This document shows, one piece after another, positions 15,073 to 24,053 of a stretch of DNA of 64,000 bases. Where the stretch lies: positions 339,015 to 403,014 of the forward strand of contig NZ_QOWE01000003.1 in assembly GCF_003334855.1 (NCBI RefSeq), in the 5' to 3' direction. A model generated the notes under the pieces. That model made no database searches. It had not been told where the DNA came from and saw only the letters and a list, made by a program, of their open reading frames with translations. Source of the DNA: Larkinella punicea (lineage in GTDB: Bacteria; Bacteroidota; Bacteroidia; Cytophagales; Spirosomataceae). Every line of letters starts with the position of its first letter. The first letter of the stretch is position 1. The position numbers and the translations under genes were made by a program.

Positions 15073-17727
15073 TTATTGCAAAAGTTCCCGCCCCTTCGCC
15101 AGTGCCCGGTCGAGGCCGGTGGCATCGGTGCCGCCAGCGGTGGCAAAGAACGGCTGACCACCGCCACCCCCGCGAATTTCCTTCGCCAGTTCTTTCACCA
15201 GCGTGCCGGCGTGGAGGTTTTTGGTTTTGATCAGGTCATCGGGCAGCATCACGGCCAGTTGCGGTTTTCCGTTGATATCCGAACCCAGCACCAGAGCCAG
15301 GTTATCCAGCTTCGCTTTCAGGTCATAGGCCAGTTGTTTCAGCGCATCCGCCGACGGAACCTCGATGCGTTCCACAATGACAAAATGCCCGTTGGCCGAA
15401 TAGACTTTTGTCAACAAATCTGCTTTCACTTTTTGAAGCTTCTCGGCTTCCAGCACTTCAATTTTTTTCTGTAACTGATGGCGTTCATCCATCAGGTTTT
15501 GAACGGCTTTCAGCACATCTTTCGGCGCTTTCAGGAGTTCTTTCAACTGGTCCAGTGTTGCTTGCTGCTCGTTCAGAAGGGCCAAGGCTTTTTCGGCGGT
15601 TACGGCTTCGATGCGCCGGATACCGGTCGAAACGGAACCTTCGGATGTGAACTTGAAGAGGCCAATTTGCCCTGTTGCAGGAACGTGTGTTCCGCCACAA
15701 AGTTCGACCGAATAGTTGGGGTCAAAAGTAATGACGCGCACGAAGTCGCCGTATTTTTCACCGAACAAAGCCATCGCGCCGAGGCTTCGGGCTTCGTCGA
15801 TGGGAACATTGCGCCGTTCGTTCAGTTGAATATTCTCCCGGATTTTTTCATTCACAATTCGCTCCACCTTTGCCAGTTCGTCGTCCGTCACTTTGGCAAA
15901 GTGGGAGAAGTCAAACCGCAAGGCATCCGGCCCGACGTACGAGCCTTTCTGCCCGACGTGTTTGCCCAGCACTTCGCGCAAAGCCGCGTGCAGCAGGTGG
16001 GTGGCCGAGTGGTTGTCTTCAATGGCGACGCGACGGTTGGTATCAATTTTGGCGAATACCGCAGTGTGGTTATCCAGGATTTCCTCCAGATTTTTGTCGT
16101 TGGAAATGTGGATGATCAGGTCGTTTTCTTTTTTTGTATCGGCAATGCGGATCAACACGGTTTCGTCGCCCACGCGCAGTTCCAGGCTGCCGGTATCACC
16201 AATCTGACCACCGGATTCGGCGTAGAACGGCGTCCGGTCCAGCACGATCTGGTATTGGGTGCCTTGCTTGTTCTGTACTTTCCGGTATTTGGCAATCCGG
16301 GCTTCGGCTTCGGTCTGGTCGTAGCCGACAAATTCGACGCCGTCGATGTCAGTGAGTTCCGTCCAGTCGCCGGTTGCCGAGGTCGCATCTTTGCGTGAGC
16401 GTTCTTTCTGTTGCTGAAGGGCTTTCTGAAAACCGGCTTCATCGATAGAAAGCCCTTTTTCACGCGCGATCAGAGCGGTTAAATCGGAGGGGAAACCGAA
16501 CGTATCGTTGAGTTCGAAAACCGTCTCGCCGTCGATTTCTTTTCCGCCCGACTGTGCGAGATCAGACGTGATTTTATCGAGCAATTTCAAACCATTTTCC
16601 AGGGTCCGCAGAAACGAGGCTTCTTCTTCCCGAATCACCGTTGCCACGAAGTCACGCTGGGCGTTCAGTTCCGGGAAAACGTCGGCAAACTGCATCGCCA
16701 GTGTGGGCACGAGTTTGGTCATAAACGGTTCGGTGAAACCGAGGTACGAGTAGCCGTAGCGAACAGCCCGGCGCAGAATCCGGCGGATGACGTAGCCCGC
16801 CCGCGCGTTCGACGGAACCAAACCGTCGGCAATGGCGAACGAAACCGCCCGGATGTGGTCGGCAATCACACGCATGGCCACGTCCGGGTAGTCGCGCTGC
16901 GAACCCTTGTAGGAAATGCCCGACAGTTCTTCGATGACCTTGATGGTATGCGTAAATACATCGGTATCGTAGTTCGACAGTTTGCTCTGAATCGCCATGC
17001 AAAGCCGCTCGAAACCCATGCCGGTGTCGACGTGCCGCGCGGGCAGCGGGTCGAGCGAACCGTCGGCTTTGCGGTTGAACTGCATGAAAACGAGGTTCCA
17101 GATCTCGACCACCTGCGGGTGATCGGCGTTCACCAGTTGCTTGCCGGGCTTCAGTTCAACCTCCGACTGGGGCCGCAGATCGACGTGGATTTCGGAGCAG
17201 GGACCACACGGCCCCGTATCGCCCATTTCCCAGAAATTATCTTTTTTATTGCCGAGAATGATGCGGTCTTCGCCCACAATCGGTTTCCACAAATCCCAGG
17301 CTTCCTGATCGAACGAAACGTTGTCTTTGGTATCGCCTTCAAAAACAGATACATAGAGCCGGTCTTTCGGCAGCTTATAGACCTCCGTCAGCAGTTCCCA
17401 CGCCCAGGTAATGGCTTCTTTCTTGAAATAATCACCAAACGACCAGTTGCCGAGCATTTCGAACATGGTGTGGTGGTAGGTGTCGAAACCGACGTCTTCA
17501 AGGTCATTGTGCTTGCCCGAAACCCGTAGGCATTTCTGTGTATCGGCGACCCGTTTGGCGGGCGGTGTTCCGTTGCCCAGAAAAAAATCCTTAAATTGAG
17601 CCATGCCCGAGTTGTTGAACATCAGCGTCGGGTCGTTTTTGGCCACCAGGGGCGCCGACTGAACAATCAGGTGGTTTTTACTTTGAAAAAAGTCTAAAAA
17701 ATGCTGGCGAATTTCGGAAGAAGTCAT
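15073..17727 (-). CDS. alaS: Alanyl-tRNA synthetase
   Basis: 884 residues, full length. N-terminal class II catalytic core (EIRQHFLDFFQSKNH, NNSGMAQFKDFFLG, GFERLCMAIQ), tRNA-recognition middle region, editing domain with the zinc ligands HSATHLLHAAL and CGGTHV, and the C-terminal oligomerisation/DHHA1 domain ending in GGGGGQPFFATAGG. Charges tRNA-Ala and clears mischarged Ser/Gly. A -7 promoter box lies 55 bases upstream of the start. No abnormality seen. Confidence 0.97.
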   Translation of the reverse strand: MTSSEIRQHFLDFFQSKNHLIVQSAPLVAKNDPTLMFNNSGMAQFKDFFLGNGTPPAKRVADTQKCLRVSGKHNDLEDVGFDTYHHTMFEMLGNWSFGDYFKKEAITWAWELLTEVYKLPKDRLYVSVFEGDTKDNVSFDQEAWDLWKPIVGEDRIILGNKKDNFWEMGDTGPCGPCSEIHVDLRPQSEVELKPGKQLVNADHPQVVEIWNLVFMQFNRKADGSLDPLPARHVDTGMGFERLCMAIQSKLSNYDTDVFTHTIKVIEELSGISYKGSQRDYPDVAMRVIADHIRAVSFAIADGLVPSNARAGYVIRRILRRAVRYGYSYLGFTEPFMTKLVPTLAMQFADVFPELNAQRDFVATVIREEEASFLRTLENGLKLLDKITSDLAQSGGKEIDGETVFELNDTFGFPSDLTALIAREKGLSIDEAGFQKALQQQKERSRKDATSATGDWTELTDIDGVEFVGYDQTEAEARIAKYRKVQNKQGTQYQIVLDRTPFYAESGGQIGDTGSLELRVGDETVLIRIADTKKENDLIIHISNDKNLEEILDNHTAVFAKIDTNRRVAIEDNHSATHLLHAALREVLGKHVGQKGSYVGPDALRFDFSHFAKVTDDELAKVERIVNEKIRENIQLNERRNVPIDEARSLGAMALFGEKYGDFVRVITFDPNYSVELCGGTHVPATGQIGLFKFTSEGSVSTGIRRIEAVTAEKALALLNEQQATLDQLKELLKAPKDVLKAVQNLMDERHQLQKKIEVLEAEKLQKVKADLLTKVYSANGHFVIVERIEVPSADALKQLAYDLKAKLDNLALVLGSDINGKPQLAVMLPDDLIKTKNLHAGTLVKELAKEIRGGGGGQPFFATAGGTDATGLDRALAKGRELLQ

Positions 17728-17781
17728 GGTACTTGGTGGTCAGTCATCACCCCTGTGATGGCTACGGATTGAAATGTTTTG

Positions 17782-17789
17782 CAAATTTA
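17782..17789 (-). promoter_or_regulatory. Promoter -7 box (TAAATTTG) for alaS
   Basis: TAAATTTG on the minus strand matches the Bacteroidota -7 consensus TAnnTTTG, 55-62 bases before the alaS start. No clear -33 TTG at the usual distance, so support is partial. Confidence 0.45.
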
Positions 17790-17832
17790 CGGAAAACTTG
17801 TGTTTCTTCCGGTTTGAACGGAAGTTTGTTCT

Positions 17833-18162
17833 ATGGAGGAGTTAACAAAACGGTATTACGGCATTCGCGAGGTGGCCGACATGCTGGGGGTGAACATATC
17901 GAAATTGCGGTTTTACGAAAAAGAGTTTCCCACGCTCAAGCCTCGTAAAAACCGCGCCGGTGACCGGATTTATACCAAAGATGACATTGTGCATCTTCGG
18001 GAAATTCTGGAATTGGTGGAAGAAAAAAAACTGACGCTGGAAGGGGCGAGGCAGCACCTCAAAGCCCGCTCTTCGCGTCAGAATGAAATTAAACAGATGA
18101 TCGGCCGTTTGCAGGAAATCCGCAAATTCCTGGTCGACACTCAGAGTCAACTGGAGGGATAG
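17833..18162 (+). CDS. MerR-family transcriptional regulator
   Basis: 109 residues. An N-terminal winged helix-turn-helix of the MerR type is visible (GIREVADMLGVNISKLRFYEKEF, then RIYTKDDI), followed by a long dimerisation helix; there is no effector-binding domain or Cys cluster, so this is the short form common in Bacteroidota. Divergent from alaS. A small inverted repeat CTTCCG-7-CGGAAG (17806-17824) lies just before the start and could be an autoregulatory site; that is inference. The gene is immediately followed by a large palindrome. Confidence 0.88.
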   Translation: MEELTKRYYGIREVADMLGVNISKLRFYEKEFPTLKPRKNRAGDRIYTKDDIVHLREILELVEEKKLTLEGARQHLKARSSRQNEIKQMIGRLQEIRKFLVDTQSQLEG

Positions 18163-18165
18163 TTT

Positions 18166-18264
18166 ACGGTTAGGTTGCCCCTAAATCCCCTAAAGGGGAC
18201 TTTCAGTATCTGGAGGATTCTGCGTCCAAGTCCCCTTTAGGGGATTTAGGGGCAACCTAACCGT
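18166..18264. repeat. Post-stop palindrome, CCCCTAAATCCCCT family, copy 3
   Basis: Begins 3 bases after the MerR stop and ends 3 bases before the stop of the convergent Wzi gene, so it fills the gap completely. Beyond the shared core, the arms continue with ACGGTTAGGTT / AACCTAACCGT, found only here and perfectly complementary. Likely a bidirectional terminator. Confidence 0.95.
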
Positions 18265-18267
18265 TCT

Positions 18268-19776
18268 TTACATCCTCCTCGACCGGTATTGGTAGTAATC
18301 CCAGGTTTTTCGGATGCCGGCGTAGACGCCGTTGCTGCGGGGGAATAATCCGCCCTGATCGGATGCGGCCGAAACCGTCATCAGTAAACCGCTTTGGTTC
18401 AACGGAACACCGACCTGAAGAAGCGATGAAAACTGTTCGACGGCGTTGGGGAACGGAACGTCGTAGGTGCCAAAGTTTTCGCTATACGACAGCTTCATCT
18501 GAAACGTGCAGTTGCGCCCAAACCCACCCTGCAAACCGGTGTGGAAGGCGCGAACCCGATTGTTGCTGAAAAAACCGTACTGCGGCAAATCCGGGCGGGC
18601 CGTGGTCATCGGTGTGATGAAAGGCGTTCCGATGCCCTGCCCGAAATACGACCAGCCGCTGCGGTACTGGCTGTGATTGAAGTAGTTATCCCGTCCGCGC
18701 AGCTTGTCGGCGGCTTCAAAAACGCTTCCACCCTGGCTTTTGGTATACAGGAGTTCCACGACGGCACCCGTGATGCGGAAGCCGGAGGTCGCCGGTTTCA
18801 AACTCCGAAAGCGAATGCCGTTGAGTCCATCTTCCAGATTGGTACGGTAAAACAGTGAACCGTCTTCGTAAACACTCTGGCGATACACCAGAATCGACAG
18901 TTTTTTCGTGCTGAACTCCAGGCCGACGTCGATGCTCCCCAGGTGGTTGCCGATCCGGTTTTCCCGGTCGAAGCGGCTGTAATACGTCGTATCAACACCG
19001 GGATTGTAGCCCAGGCTACTGCCTGTCACCATGTACGAATACGCCTGAAAGTTAGACGGAAACCGGCCTTCCTTGATCAGCCCATCCGAAAGTTCGCTGG
19101 TGGTGCCGCCCCACTCGGCCTGGTGATTGAAACCGGCGTAGAGTTTGACAGGCCACTTTGCCTTGCCGATCCGGGCATACAGGGCTTTTTGGTGCAGAAA
19201 GGCCCGGCTGACGAAATTTTTTTGCTCGAACCAGCCATGTGCGAAAAAGCCTCGAACCGACAGGATGCCGCCCGTAAAGGGAATAGGCGTATACTGCGAA
19301 AGGCCAATCTGGATTTTCGGCAGGGGAAGGGCATTGCCCGACCAACTAAATGACCCCGAACTCAGGGTCGAATCCACCAGCCCGACCACCTCCCGACGCC
19401 GTCCGGCCACCAGTTCGAAGGCCCCCGCGCGAAGTTTGCCGTAGAGTTCCGGGATGATCAGGGTGGTTTTTGAACCCGCCCCCGTATTGCCCACCAGTTC
19501 GACACCGTAGCCAAAGCCAAAAAAATCACGCTTTTTTATCGGCGTGTTGTCATCGATGGCGTAAAATTGGGAATCCCAGCGAAGGCCGGTTCGCACGCTG
19601 GCATACGGCAAATCCGTCGGCACGGTACCGTATTGATTCGAGCGTAGCCAGAAGGGCGTCTGCTTTGAGCTGCCGTAAAAACCGCCCACTTCCGCAAAAA
19701 GCTGAATGGGTTTTCTTTCGATCCGGGTCTGGCAGAGGCCCAGCAGCGGACAGAAAAGCAATAAAAGTAGTCTCAT
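18268..19776 (-). CDS. Wzi-family capsule assembly outer-membrane protein (first of two)
   Basis: 502 residues with a short signal peptide (MRLLLLLFCPLLGLCQT). The mature part shows the family's start (PFWLRSNQYGTVP) and the alternating amphipathic strands of a beta-barrel (LELVAGRRREVVGL, KLYAGFNHQAEWGG). E. coli Wzi is an outer-membrane lectin for capsule attachment; Bacteroidota homologues are assigned to the family by domain and their polysaccharide is unknown. The start overlaps the stop of the upstream two-helix protein by ATGA. A paralogue with the same motifs lies at 27449. Confidence 0.85.
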   Translation of the reverse strand: MRLLLLLFCPLLGLCQTRIERKPIQLFAEVGGFYGSSKQTPFWLRSNQYGTVPTDLPYASVRTGLRWDSQFYAIDDNTPIKKRDFFGFGYGVELVGNTGAGSKTTLIIPELYGKLRAGAFELVAGRRREVVGLVDSTLSSGSFSWSGNALPLPKIQIGLSQYTPIPFTGGILSVRGFFAHGWFEQKNFVSRAFLHQKALYARIGKAKWPVKLYAGFNHQAEWGGTTSELSDGLIKEGRFPSNFQAYSYMVTGSSLGYNPGVDTTYYSRFDRENRIGNHLGSIDVGLEFSTKKLSILVYRQSVYEDGSLFYRTNLEDGLNGIRFRSLKPATSGFRITGAVVELLYTKSQGGSVFEAADKLRGRDNYFNHSQYRSGWSYFGQGIGTPFITPMTTARPDLPQYGFFSNNRVRAFHTGLQGGFGRNCTFQMKLSYSENFGTYDVPFPNAVEQFSSLLQVGVPLNQSGLLMTVSAASDQGGLFPRSNGVYAGIRKTWDYYQYRSRRM

Positions 19777-19985
19777 TTTGCCCTGATTGGTAAGAAGGTG
19801 CCGCCTAAGTAATACATTACGTAAAAACCAATGCAGGCAAATCCAACGGTAATCGAGCTTTCACTGGTTAGTTCATAAGCCATATAGGCACTTCCGAGGG
19901 CTAAGAATCCACTGATCAGAATCAGCAGGACATGCAAACACCAGGAAAGAATGGAGCGTTTTTCAATTGTTATTTTGGGTGCCAT
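19773..19985 (-). CDS. Small two-helix membrane protein, 70 residues
   Basis: Not recognised. Two predicted membrane helices (WCLHVLLILISGFLALGSAYMAY and VGFACIGFYVMYYLGGTF) with a basic N-terminal tip (MAPKITIEKRS). Its stop codon overlaps the start of the Wzi gene in an ATGA junction, so translation is coupled and the two are co-transcribed. It may help assemble or energise the same envelope system, by position only. Confidence 0.65.
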   Translation of the reverse strand: MAPKITIEKRSILSWCLHVLLILISGFLALGSAYMAYELTSESSITVGFACIGFYVMYYLGGTFLPIRAK

Positions 19986-20575
19986 GGGTGGTTAAGAAAT
20001 TAATTGTAAAATGGTGCTGGATGAACTGGACGTCGCTTTGAACCCGCCAGGAAGTGTTGATCCGGGCGGTGGTTCAGGGTGGTCAGGAAAAGTACGGTGG
20101 GTAAAAAAAATCGGGAAAGGAAAAACTCGCTAACGGAGAGGTGGGTAATCCAGAAAGCTGCTTCTGCCGAAGCGGGCGAATAGATAGTTTGCAATGTGAC
20201 TTTCGGCAAACAGAATGGCAACTACTGATTTCATGCAAATGGGTAAGTTTTCATTCTTTAACTTTTGGTAACATCAAAGGTTTGAAGAATTTTACCATTT
20301 TGAGTAATTTAAAATCAATCTATTTGTAAAGTATTGTGAAATTATTTCTGCCGGTCTCGGTCCGTGTCTTATAAAAAAGCTTAAAATGATCGCTTTGATA
20401 GTATATTTAATTGAATTTTAGGTGCTTACTTGAAGAAAAGGAAGGGGTTCGGAATTAGTGTAATTCGTGGACATGAGTACTAATAACTGAGTGGTGTCAC
20501 GGGATACGAAATATACGTTTTCAAAAAAAAGAAATTTTGGCCTATACGTCCGGAAGGTCGGTTCCCGTAAATATC
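19986..20575. other. 590-base gap without a supported gene
   Basis: AT-rich toward 20200-20560. The two short open frames here (20000-20221 minus, 20141-20329 plus) have no protein character. It must contain the promoter for the two-helix protein/Wzi pair at its left side. I see no RNA gene, hairpin terminator or repeat in it. Confidence 0.6.
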
Positions 20576-22477
20576 CTAATTGTGGTCCGACAGGGTCTTC
20601 AGAAAGGCAAGCAGTGCCGATTGTTCCCGGTCCGTCAGATCAAGTTTGTCGGTCGGTAAGGTTTGGTTTTCGAGCCGGATGCCCAGTCCCCGGCCCCCGC
20701 CCTGGTTGTAAAATTCCAGTACATTCTCCAACGTTTGGTACGCACCGTTGTGCATATACGGGCTGGTTTGGACGATATTCCGCACCGTTGGTGTTTTAAA
20801 GGCATACTTTAGCGGGTCGAGCCGGAAGAGGGCATAACGACCGGGATCCGGATCAATCTGCCGGCGATTGGGTTGCACCGGAACCCCGATGACCTCCGAC
20901 TCGGTTTGGGTGAAAACCGGCGGAACCGTTCCGTTGAAAAGCGGCAAGAAATGGCAGGTTCCGCATTTGGCTTTGCCCATAAAAAGATTAAAACCGAGCC
21001 GTTCTTCGGTCGATAGAAGCGGTTTTCCGGTGCCGTTGTTTTGCTCCCGCATGGCCCGGTCGAACCGGGAATTGAGACGAACGAGGGACCGCTCGTAGGC
21101 TGCCAGGGCATTCTGGATGTGAATCGGCTCGATCGAATCCCGCAGGGTCGGGAATGCCTTTTCAAACCACGCCCGGTATACGTTGTTTTGCTGCAACGTT
21201 CGGGCCGCGTATTCCAGAGAACCGTGCATTTCGTCCACATTTTGAATGACCTCGGACGACTGATTTTCGAGCGTCTGGGCGCGTAGATCGTAGAATTGGG
21301 CATTTTGTAAAGCCGCATTCAACAAAGTGGGCGTGTTGCGCCGGACGAACCCGCGACCCGACAAGCTGGCATTTTTGGGTAAACCGTCGGTGAAGGCTTT
21401 ATCGGGTTGGTGGCAACTTGCGCACGACCGTTTTCCGCCCGGCGGATCATCGCCGGCGGATAAAACCGGGTCAGAAAACAGCTTTTTGCCCAGCAGGATC
21501 TTGGCCGGATTGGAGCGCGTAGCGACCGTCGGGGCGTAGAAATCCGGATTGAAAGCGTTGGTGTCGAACAACGTTTTGGCGTCGGTCCGCAAGGCCCGAA
21601 TCTCGTTAAAGGGTTGGATATTGCGCTGTTGCTGGAACGCCAGCACCTGTGTGGAAAGTGGATTGGCAAATTCCGTGATGAACTGAAACCGGTCGAACGT
21701 GTTGAAGTCGGAAGCCTGGTTCAAATGCTTTTCAGTGCTTTGAAGGATTTGAACCAACCGGTAAAAATCCGGTGTCTTCGTGTTATAAAAGGACAAATAG
21801 GTGCTGAGTGTGTGAACCGAAGTTGCCGCTTCAGGCAAGGCATTTAGACAGCGGGGGGTGTCGAAACCGCTGATTCCGAGCGTGATGATTCGAAAAATTT
21901 GAAGTCGAAGCGCGTCGAATACATGAGCGTCGGTTAGATCGGTATCTTTTTCAAAATCCGCATACCGCACCAGTTCGCGCCGGAGTTTTTTGATTTCACG
22001 AATGAGATCATTGCGTCGGCGCACGTCAAATTCCGGAAAAATCAACTCTTCAATCACCTGCAAACCGCCGGGTTCCGAAATGCGGTTGTCTTCGGCTTCA
22101 ATTTCGGGCAGGGGCGGCCCGTTGACCAGCCGGGTAGTAGCCGGCAAATAATACTCCGCAAACGGCTCCAGCTTTTTATAGGCCCGGCGGCAGGCCAGAA
22201 AAGCGGTTTTCATCGAATCGGCTGAGGCACTGCGTTCGGCCAGCGGCAAAAACCGGGTTTCGATCAGGGCACGAAATACCGCCAGATCATGGGAGAACTG
22301 CTGTTTTACGCGTTCCGTTGCCGCAACTGGTTTCGCAGTCGGTGAGTCCAGGTAATTGAGGAGAAAGACACCTGTGAAAGTTGTGAGCAGGAAAAGCCCC
22401 CAACCCCCTAAAGGGGACTTGAACTCACCGATTTTTGAGCCCCCTTTAGGGGGTTGGGGGCTTTTATTTCGGAACAC
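20576..22477 (-). CDS. Dihaem cytochrome c peroxidase-family protein
   Basis: About 630 residues. Two c-type haem sites: CASCH encoded at 21410-21424 and CGTCH at 20951-20965, both in the MauG/bacterial peroxidase C-terminal half (RGFVRRNTPTLLNAAL, PYMHNGAYQTLENVLEFY). The first 250 residues are helical and imelysin-like in look. Export signal LFLLTTFTGVFLLNYL. The start is uncertain: the palindrome at 22392-22465 is read in frame just before the signal core, and no ATG follows it. GTG 22477, overlapping the upstream stop, is chosen; ATG 22525 is an alternative. Periplasmic electron-transfer or peroxidase role, paired with the upstream PhoX-like gene. Confidence 0.82.
   Translation of the reverse strand: MFRNKSPQPPKGGSKIGEFKSPLGGWGLFLLTTFTGVFLLNYLDSPTAKPVAATERVKQQFSHDLAVFRALIETRFLPLAERSASADSMKTAFLACRRAYKKLEPFAEYYLPATTRLVNGPPLPEIEAEDNRISEPGGLQVIEELIFPEFDVRRRNDLIREIKKLRRELVRYADFEKDTDLTDAHVFDALRLQIFRIITLGISGFDTPRCLNALPEAATSVHTLSTYLSFYNTKTPDFYRLVQILQSTEKHLNQASDFNTFDRFQFITEFANPLSTQVLAFQQQRNIQPFNEIRALRTDAKTLFDTNAFNPDFYAPTVATRSNPAKILLGKKLFSDPVLSAGDDPPGGKRSCASCHQPDKAFTDGLPKNASLSGRGFVRRNTPTLLNAALQNAQFYDLRAQTLENQSSEVIQNVDEMHGSLEYAARTLQQNNVYRAWFEKAFPTLRDSIEPIHIQNALAAYERSLVRLNSRFDRAMREQNNGTGKPLLSTEERLGFNLFMGKAKCGTCHFLPLFNGTVPPVFTQTESEVIGVPVQPNRRQIDPDPGRYALFRLDPLKYAFKTPTVRNIVQTSPYMHNGAYQTLENVLEFYNQGGGRGLGIRLENQTLPTDKLDLTDREQSALLAFLKTLSDHN
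22392..22465. repeat. Palindrome AAAAGCCCCCAACCCCCT family, overlapping a stop codon and a gene start
   Basis: Arms 22392-22416 and 22439-22465 (AAAAGCCCCCAACCCCCTAA and complement), loop 22 bases. A G/C-richer relative of the CCCCTAAATCCCCT family. The right arm includes two bases of the stop codon of the PhoX-like gene, and the whole element is within the possible N-terminal coding region of the dihaem peroxidase. Confidence 0.92.
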
Positions 22478-23951
22478 CGCGTACAATGACAATCTGACCG
22501 CCTTCGCCCATATTCCCAATCGCATTGTCGTAGATATTGACGTCTTTGGTAATCGCGCTGCCATCCGCGTTGATGAATTTGGTATCGCGCCAGGTGTGCG
22601 GTTGCAGGTTGATCAGGAACGTATTCGGAACACCCACCACGTCCGAAATGTCGGTCATCGCGCCGTATTCCCAGGTGCTAATGCCCTGATGGCCAATAAT
22701 GTTGTATTTGCGCTGGAAGTCGCCATCGTTTCGGCGGTGGTTCATTTCCAGAAACGGTTTGAGCTGTTTGGTGGTGATGCCGTATTGCCAGATGCGTCCG
22801 TCGTGGTCGGGCGTCGAAATCGGCGCGTCGCCATCTTCCCCGATGTATACGAAATTCTCGGTGACGCAGATGTTGTCCGGATTGATCAGGCTCTTGCCTG
22901 GATTGGAATATCCTTCGGCCACAAACGACAATTGCCCTTTCAGCGGATTGCCGGCGTCCAGTTCCAGGCGGTAAATGCGGCCCCACTGTACCCGGTCGCT
23001 GGCATGAGAGCCGGTTACCGCAAAATACAGTTCACGTCCGTTGGCCGCGCTGCCTTTCCGGTAGTCGATGTCCTCGACCCGCGCAAACTGAATGGCATTT
23101 TTTTCCAGTTGCTGCGCGGCAATCTGGACACCCGTGGCGGTTTTTGCGTTGTCGATTTCCACAAATTCGACCTCATACCGCTGGTCGGCCTGCATGGTTT
23201 TTTCGATGGGGTCCTGGTTGGTCCGGCGGAGGGTGTAGAGTTTTCCGTTTTGGAGGTCGCCGGGCGTGGTGGAAACATACATCGTCACCTGCCCATTGCC
23301 TTCATCTTCGGTCAACAGCACCACGGTTTTGTTGGGATACGAGCCTTTCGGCAAAGGAAGCGCATTTTCGAACGACGCTTTTCCCAGCGCCGGGAGCGTC
23401 CGGTTGCCGTTCTTTTTATCAACCGCACCCAACGGATCGATGGCGTGAACCCGACCTTCCGCGTCGCTCTCGCCAGCCGTCAGGTAGAGCGGTCCAAAAC
23501 CGTGTTCGGCCGGGGTGGCCAGCGTGGCCGAACAAAGCCGCCAGAGTCCTCCTTCGGCATCGACAAGGTATTCGCCTTTGATCGGTTTGAAGGTTTTGTC
23601 CAGATAAACGCGGGAAACCGACCGGATCATCTCGTGGTTCGTGATCAGCACATAGCCGTCGCCCGCCGAATTTTTCAATAAACCCGCCCCATCAGGTTGT
23701 CCGGCAAATATGAAATCGGGTGATTGTTCCAGTTGATCGGAACTGCCGATGAGCGGCAGAATTTCCAGGCTTTCAAAACCGGGCAGGGCCTTTACCAGCG
23801 GGGGCGTGGTCGAATGGGCTTTCAGTTCCACCTCGGTCCCGGTGGTCGGCGTGGTTCCGGTTTTTCCTTCTTTCTGACACCCTGCCCATCCAGGCGCTGA
23901 AAGAAGAATAACGATTTGGATGAAAGAGCAAAACCGGCTGAACGTTGACAT
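22464..23951 (-). CDS. PhoX/DUF839-like secreted beta-propeller protein
   Basis: 495 residues. Signal sequence ending in a lipobox-like segment (APGWAGCQKEGK), so probably a lipoprotein. The mature part matches the DUF839 (PhoX-like) form: DGYVLITNHEM, GLWRLCSATLATPAEHGFG, PNKTVVLLTEDEGNGQV, PDNICVTENFVYIGEDGD. PhoX proteins are Ca/Fe alkaline phosphatases exported by TAT; here no twin-arginine is seen and the full set of metal ligands cannot be verified by eye, so enzymatic activity is open. The dihaem peroxidase gene follows directly with overlapping ends, which suggests a functional pair. Confidence 0.8.
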   Translation of the reverse strand: MSTFSRFCSFIQIVILLSAPGWAGCQKEGKTGTTPTTGTEVELKAHSTTPPLVKALPGFESLEILPLIGSSDQLEQSPDFIFAGQPDGAGLLKNSAGDGYVLITNHEMIRSVSRVYLDKTFKPIKGEYLVDAEGGLWRLCSATLATPAEHGFGPLYLTAGESDAEGRVHAIDPLGAVDKKNGNRTLPALGKASFENALPLPKGSYPNKTVVLLTEDEGNGQVTMYVSTTPGDLQNGKLYTLRRTNQDPIEKTMQADQRYEVEFVEIDNAKTATGVQIAAQQLEKNAIQFARVEDIDYRKGSAANGRELYFAVTGSHASDRVQWGRIYRLELDAGNPLKGQLSFVAEGYSNPGKSLINPDNICVTENFVYIGEDGDAPISTPDHDGRIWQYGITTKQLKPFLEMNHRRNDGDFQRKYNIIGHQGISTWEYGAMTDISDVVGVPNTFLINLQPHTWRDTKFINADGSAITKDVNIYDNAIGNMGEGGQIVIVRGVPK

Positions 23952-23968
23952 GGAGTGGGGCTGTTTAG

Positions 23969-23976
23969 CAAATATA
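23969..23976 (-). promoter_or_regulatory. Promoter -7 box (TATATTTG)
   Basis: TATATTTG on the minus strand, 18-25 bases before the PhoX-like start; matches TAnnTTTG. No clear TTG at -33. Confidence 0.5.
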
Positions 23977-24053
23977 CTTAATTTTTATTTTGCCTCGCAC
24001 CGTTACTCCGGGCTCCCGATTCCGTCTTGATTAAAACCCTGAATGAGCAGCCT

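Noticed and set aside
22356..23681. 441-codon frame antisense to the PhoX-like gene
   Set aside because: Shadow of a gene with clear motifs; it also begins in the palindrome and has no protein-like composition.
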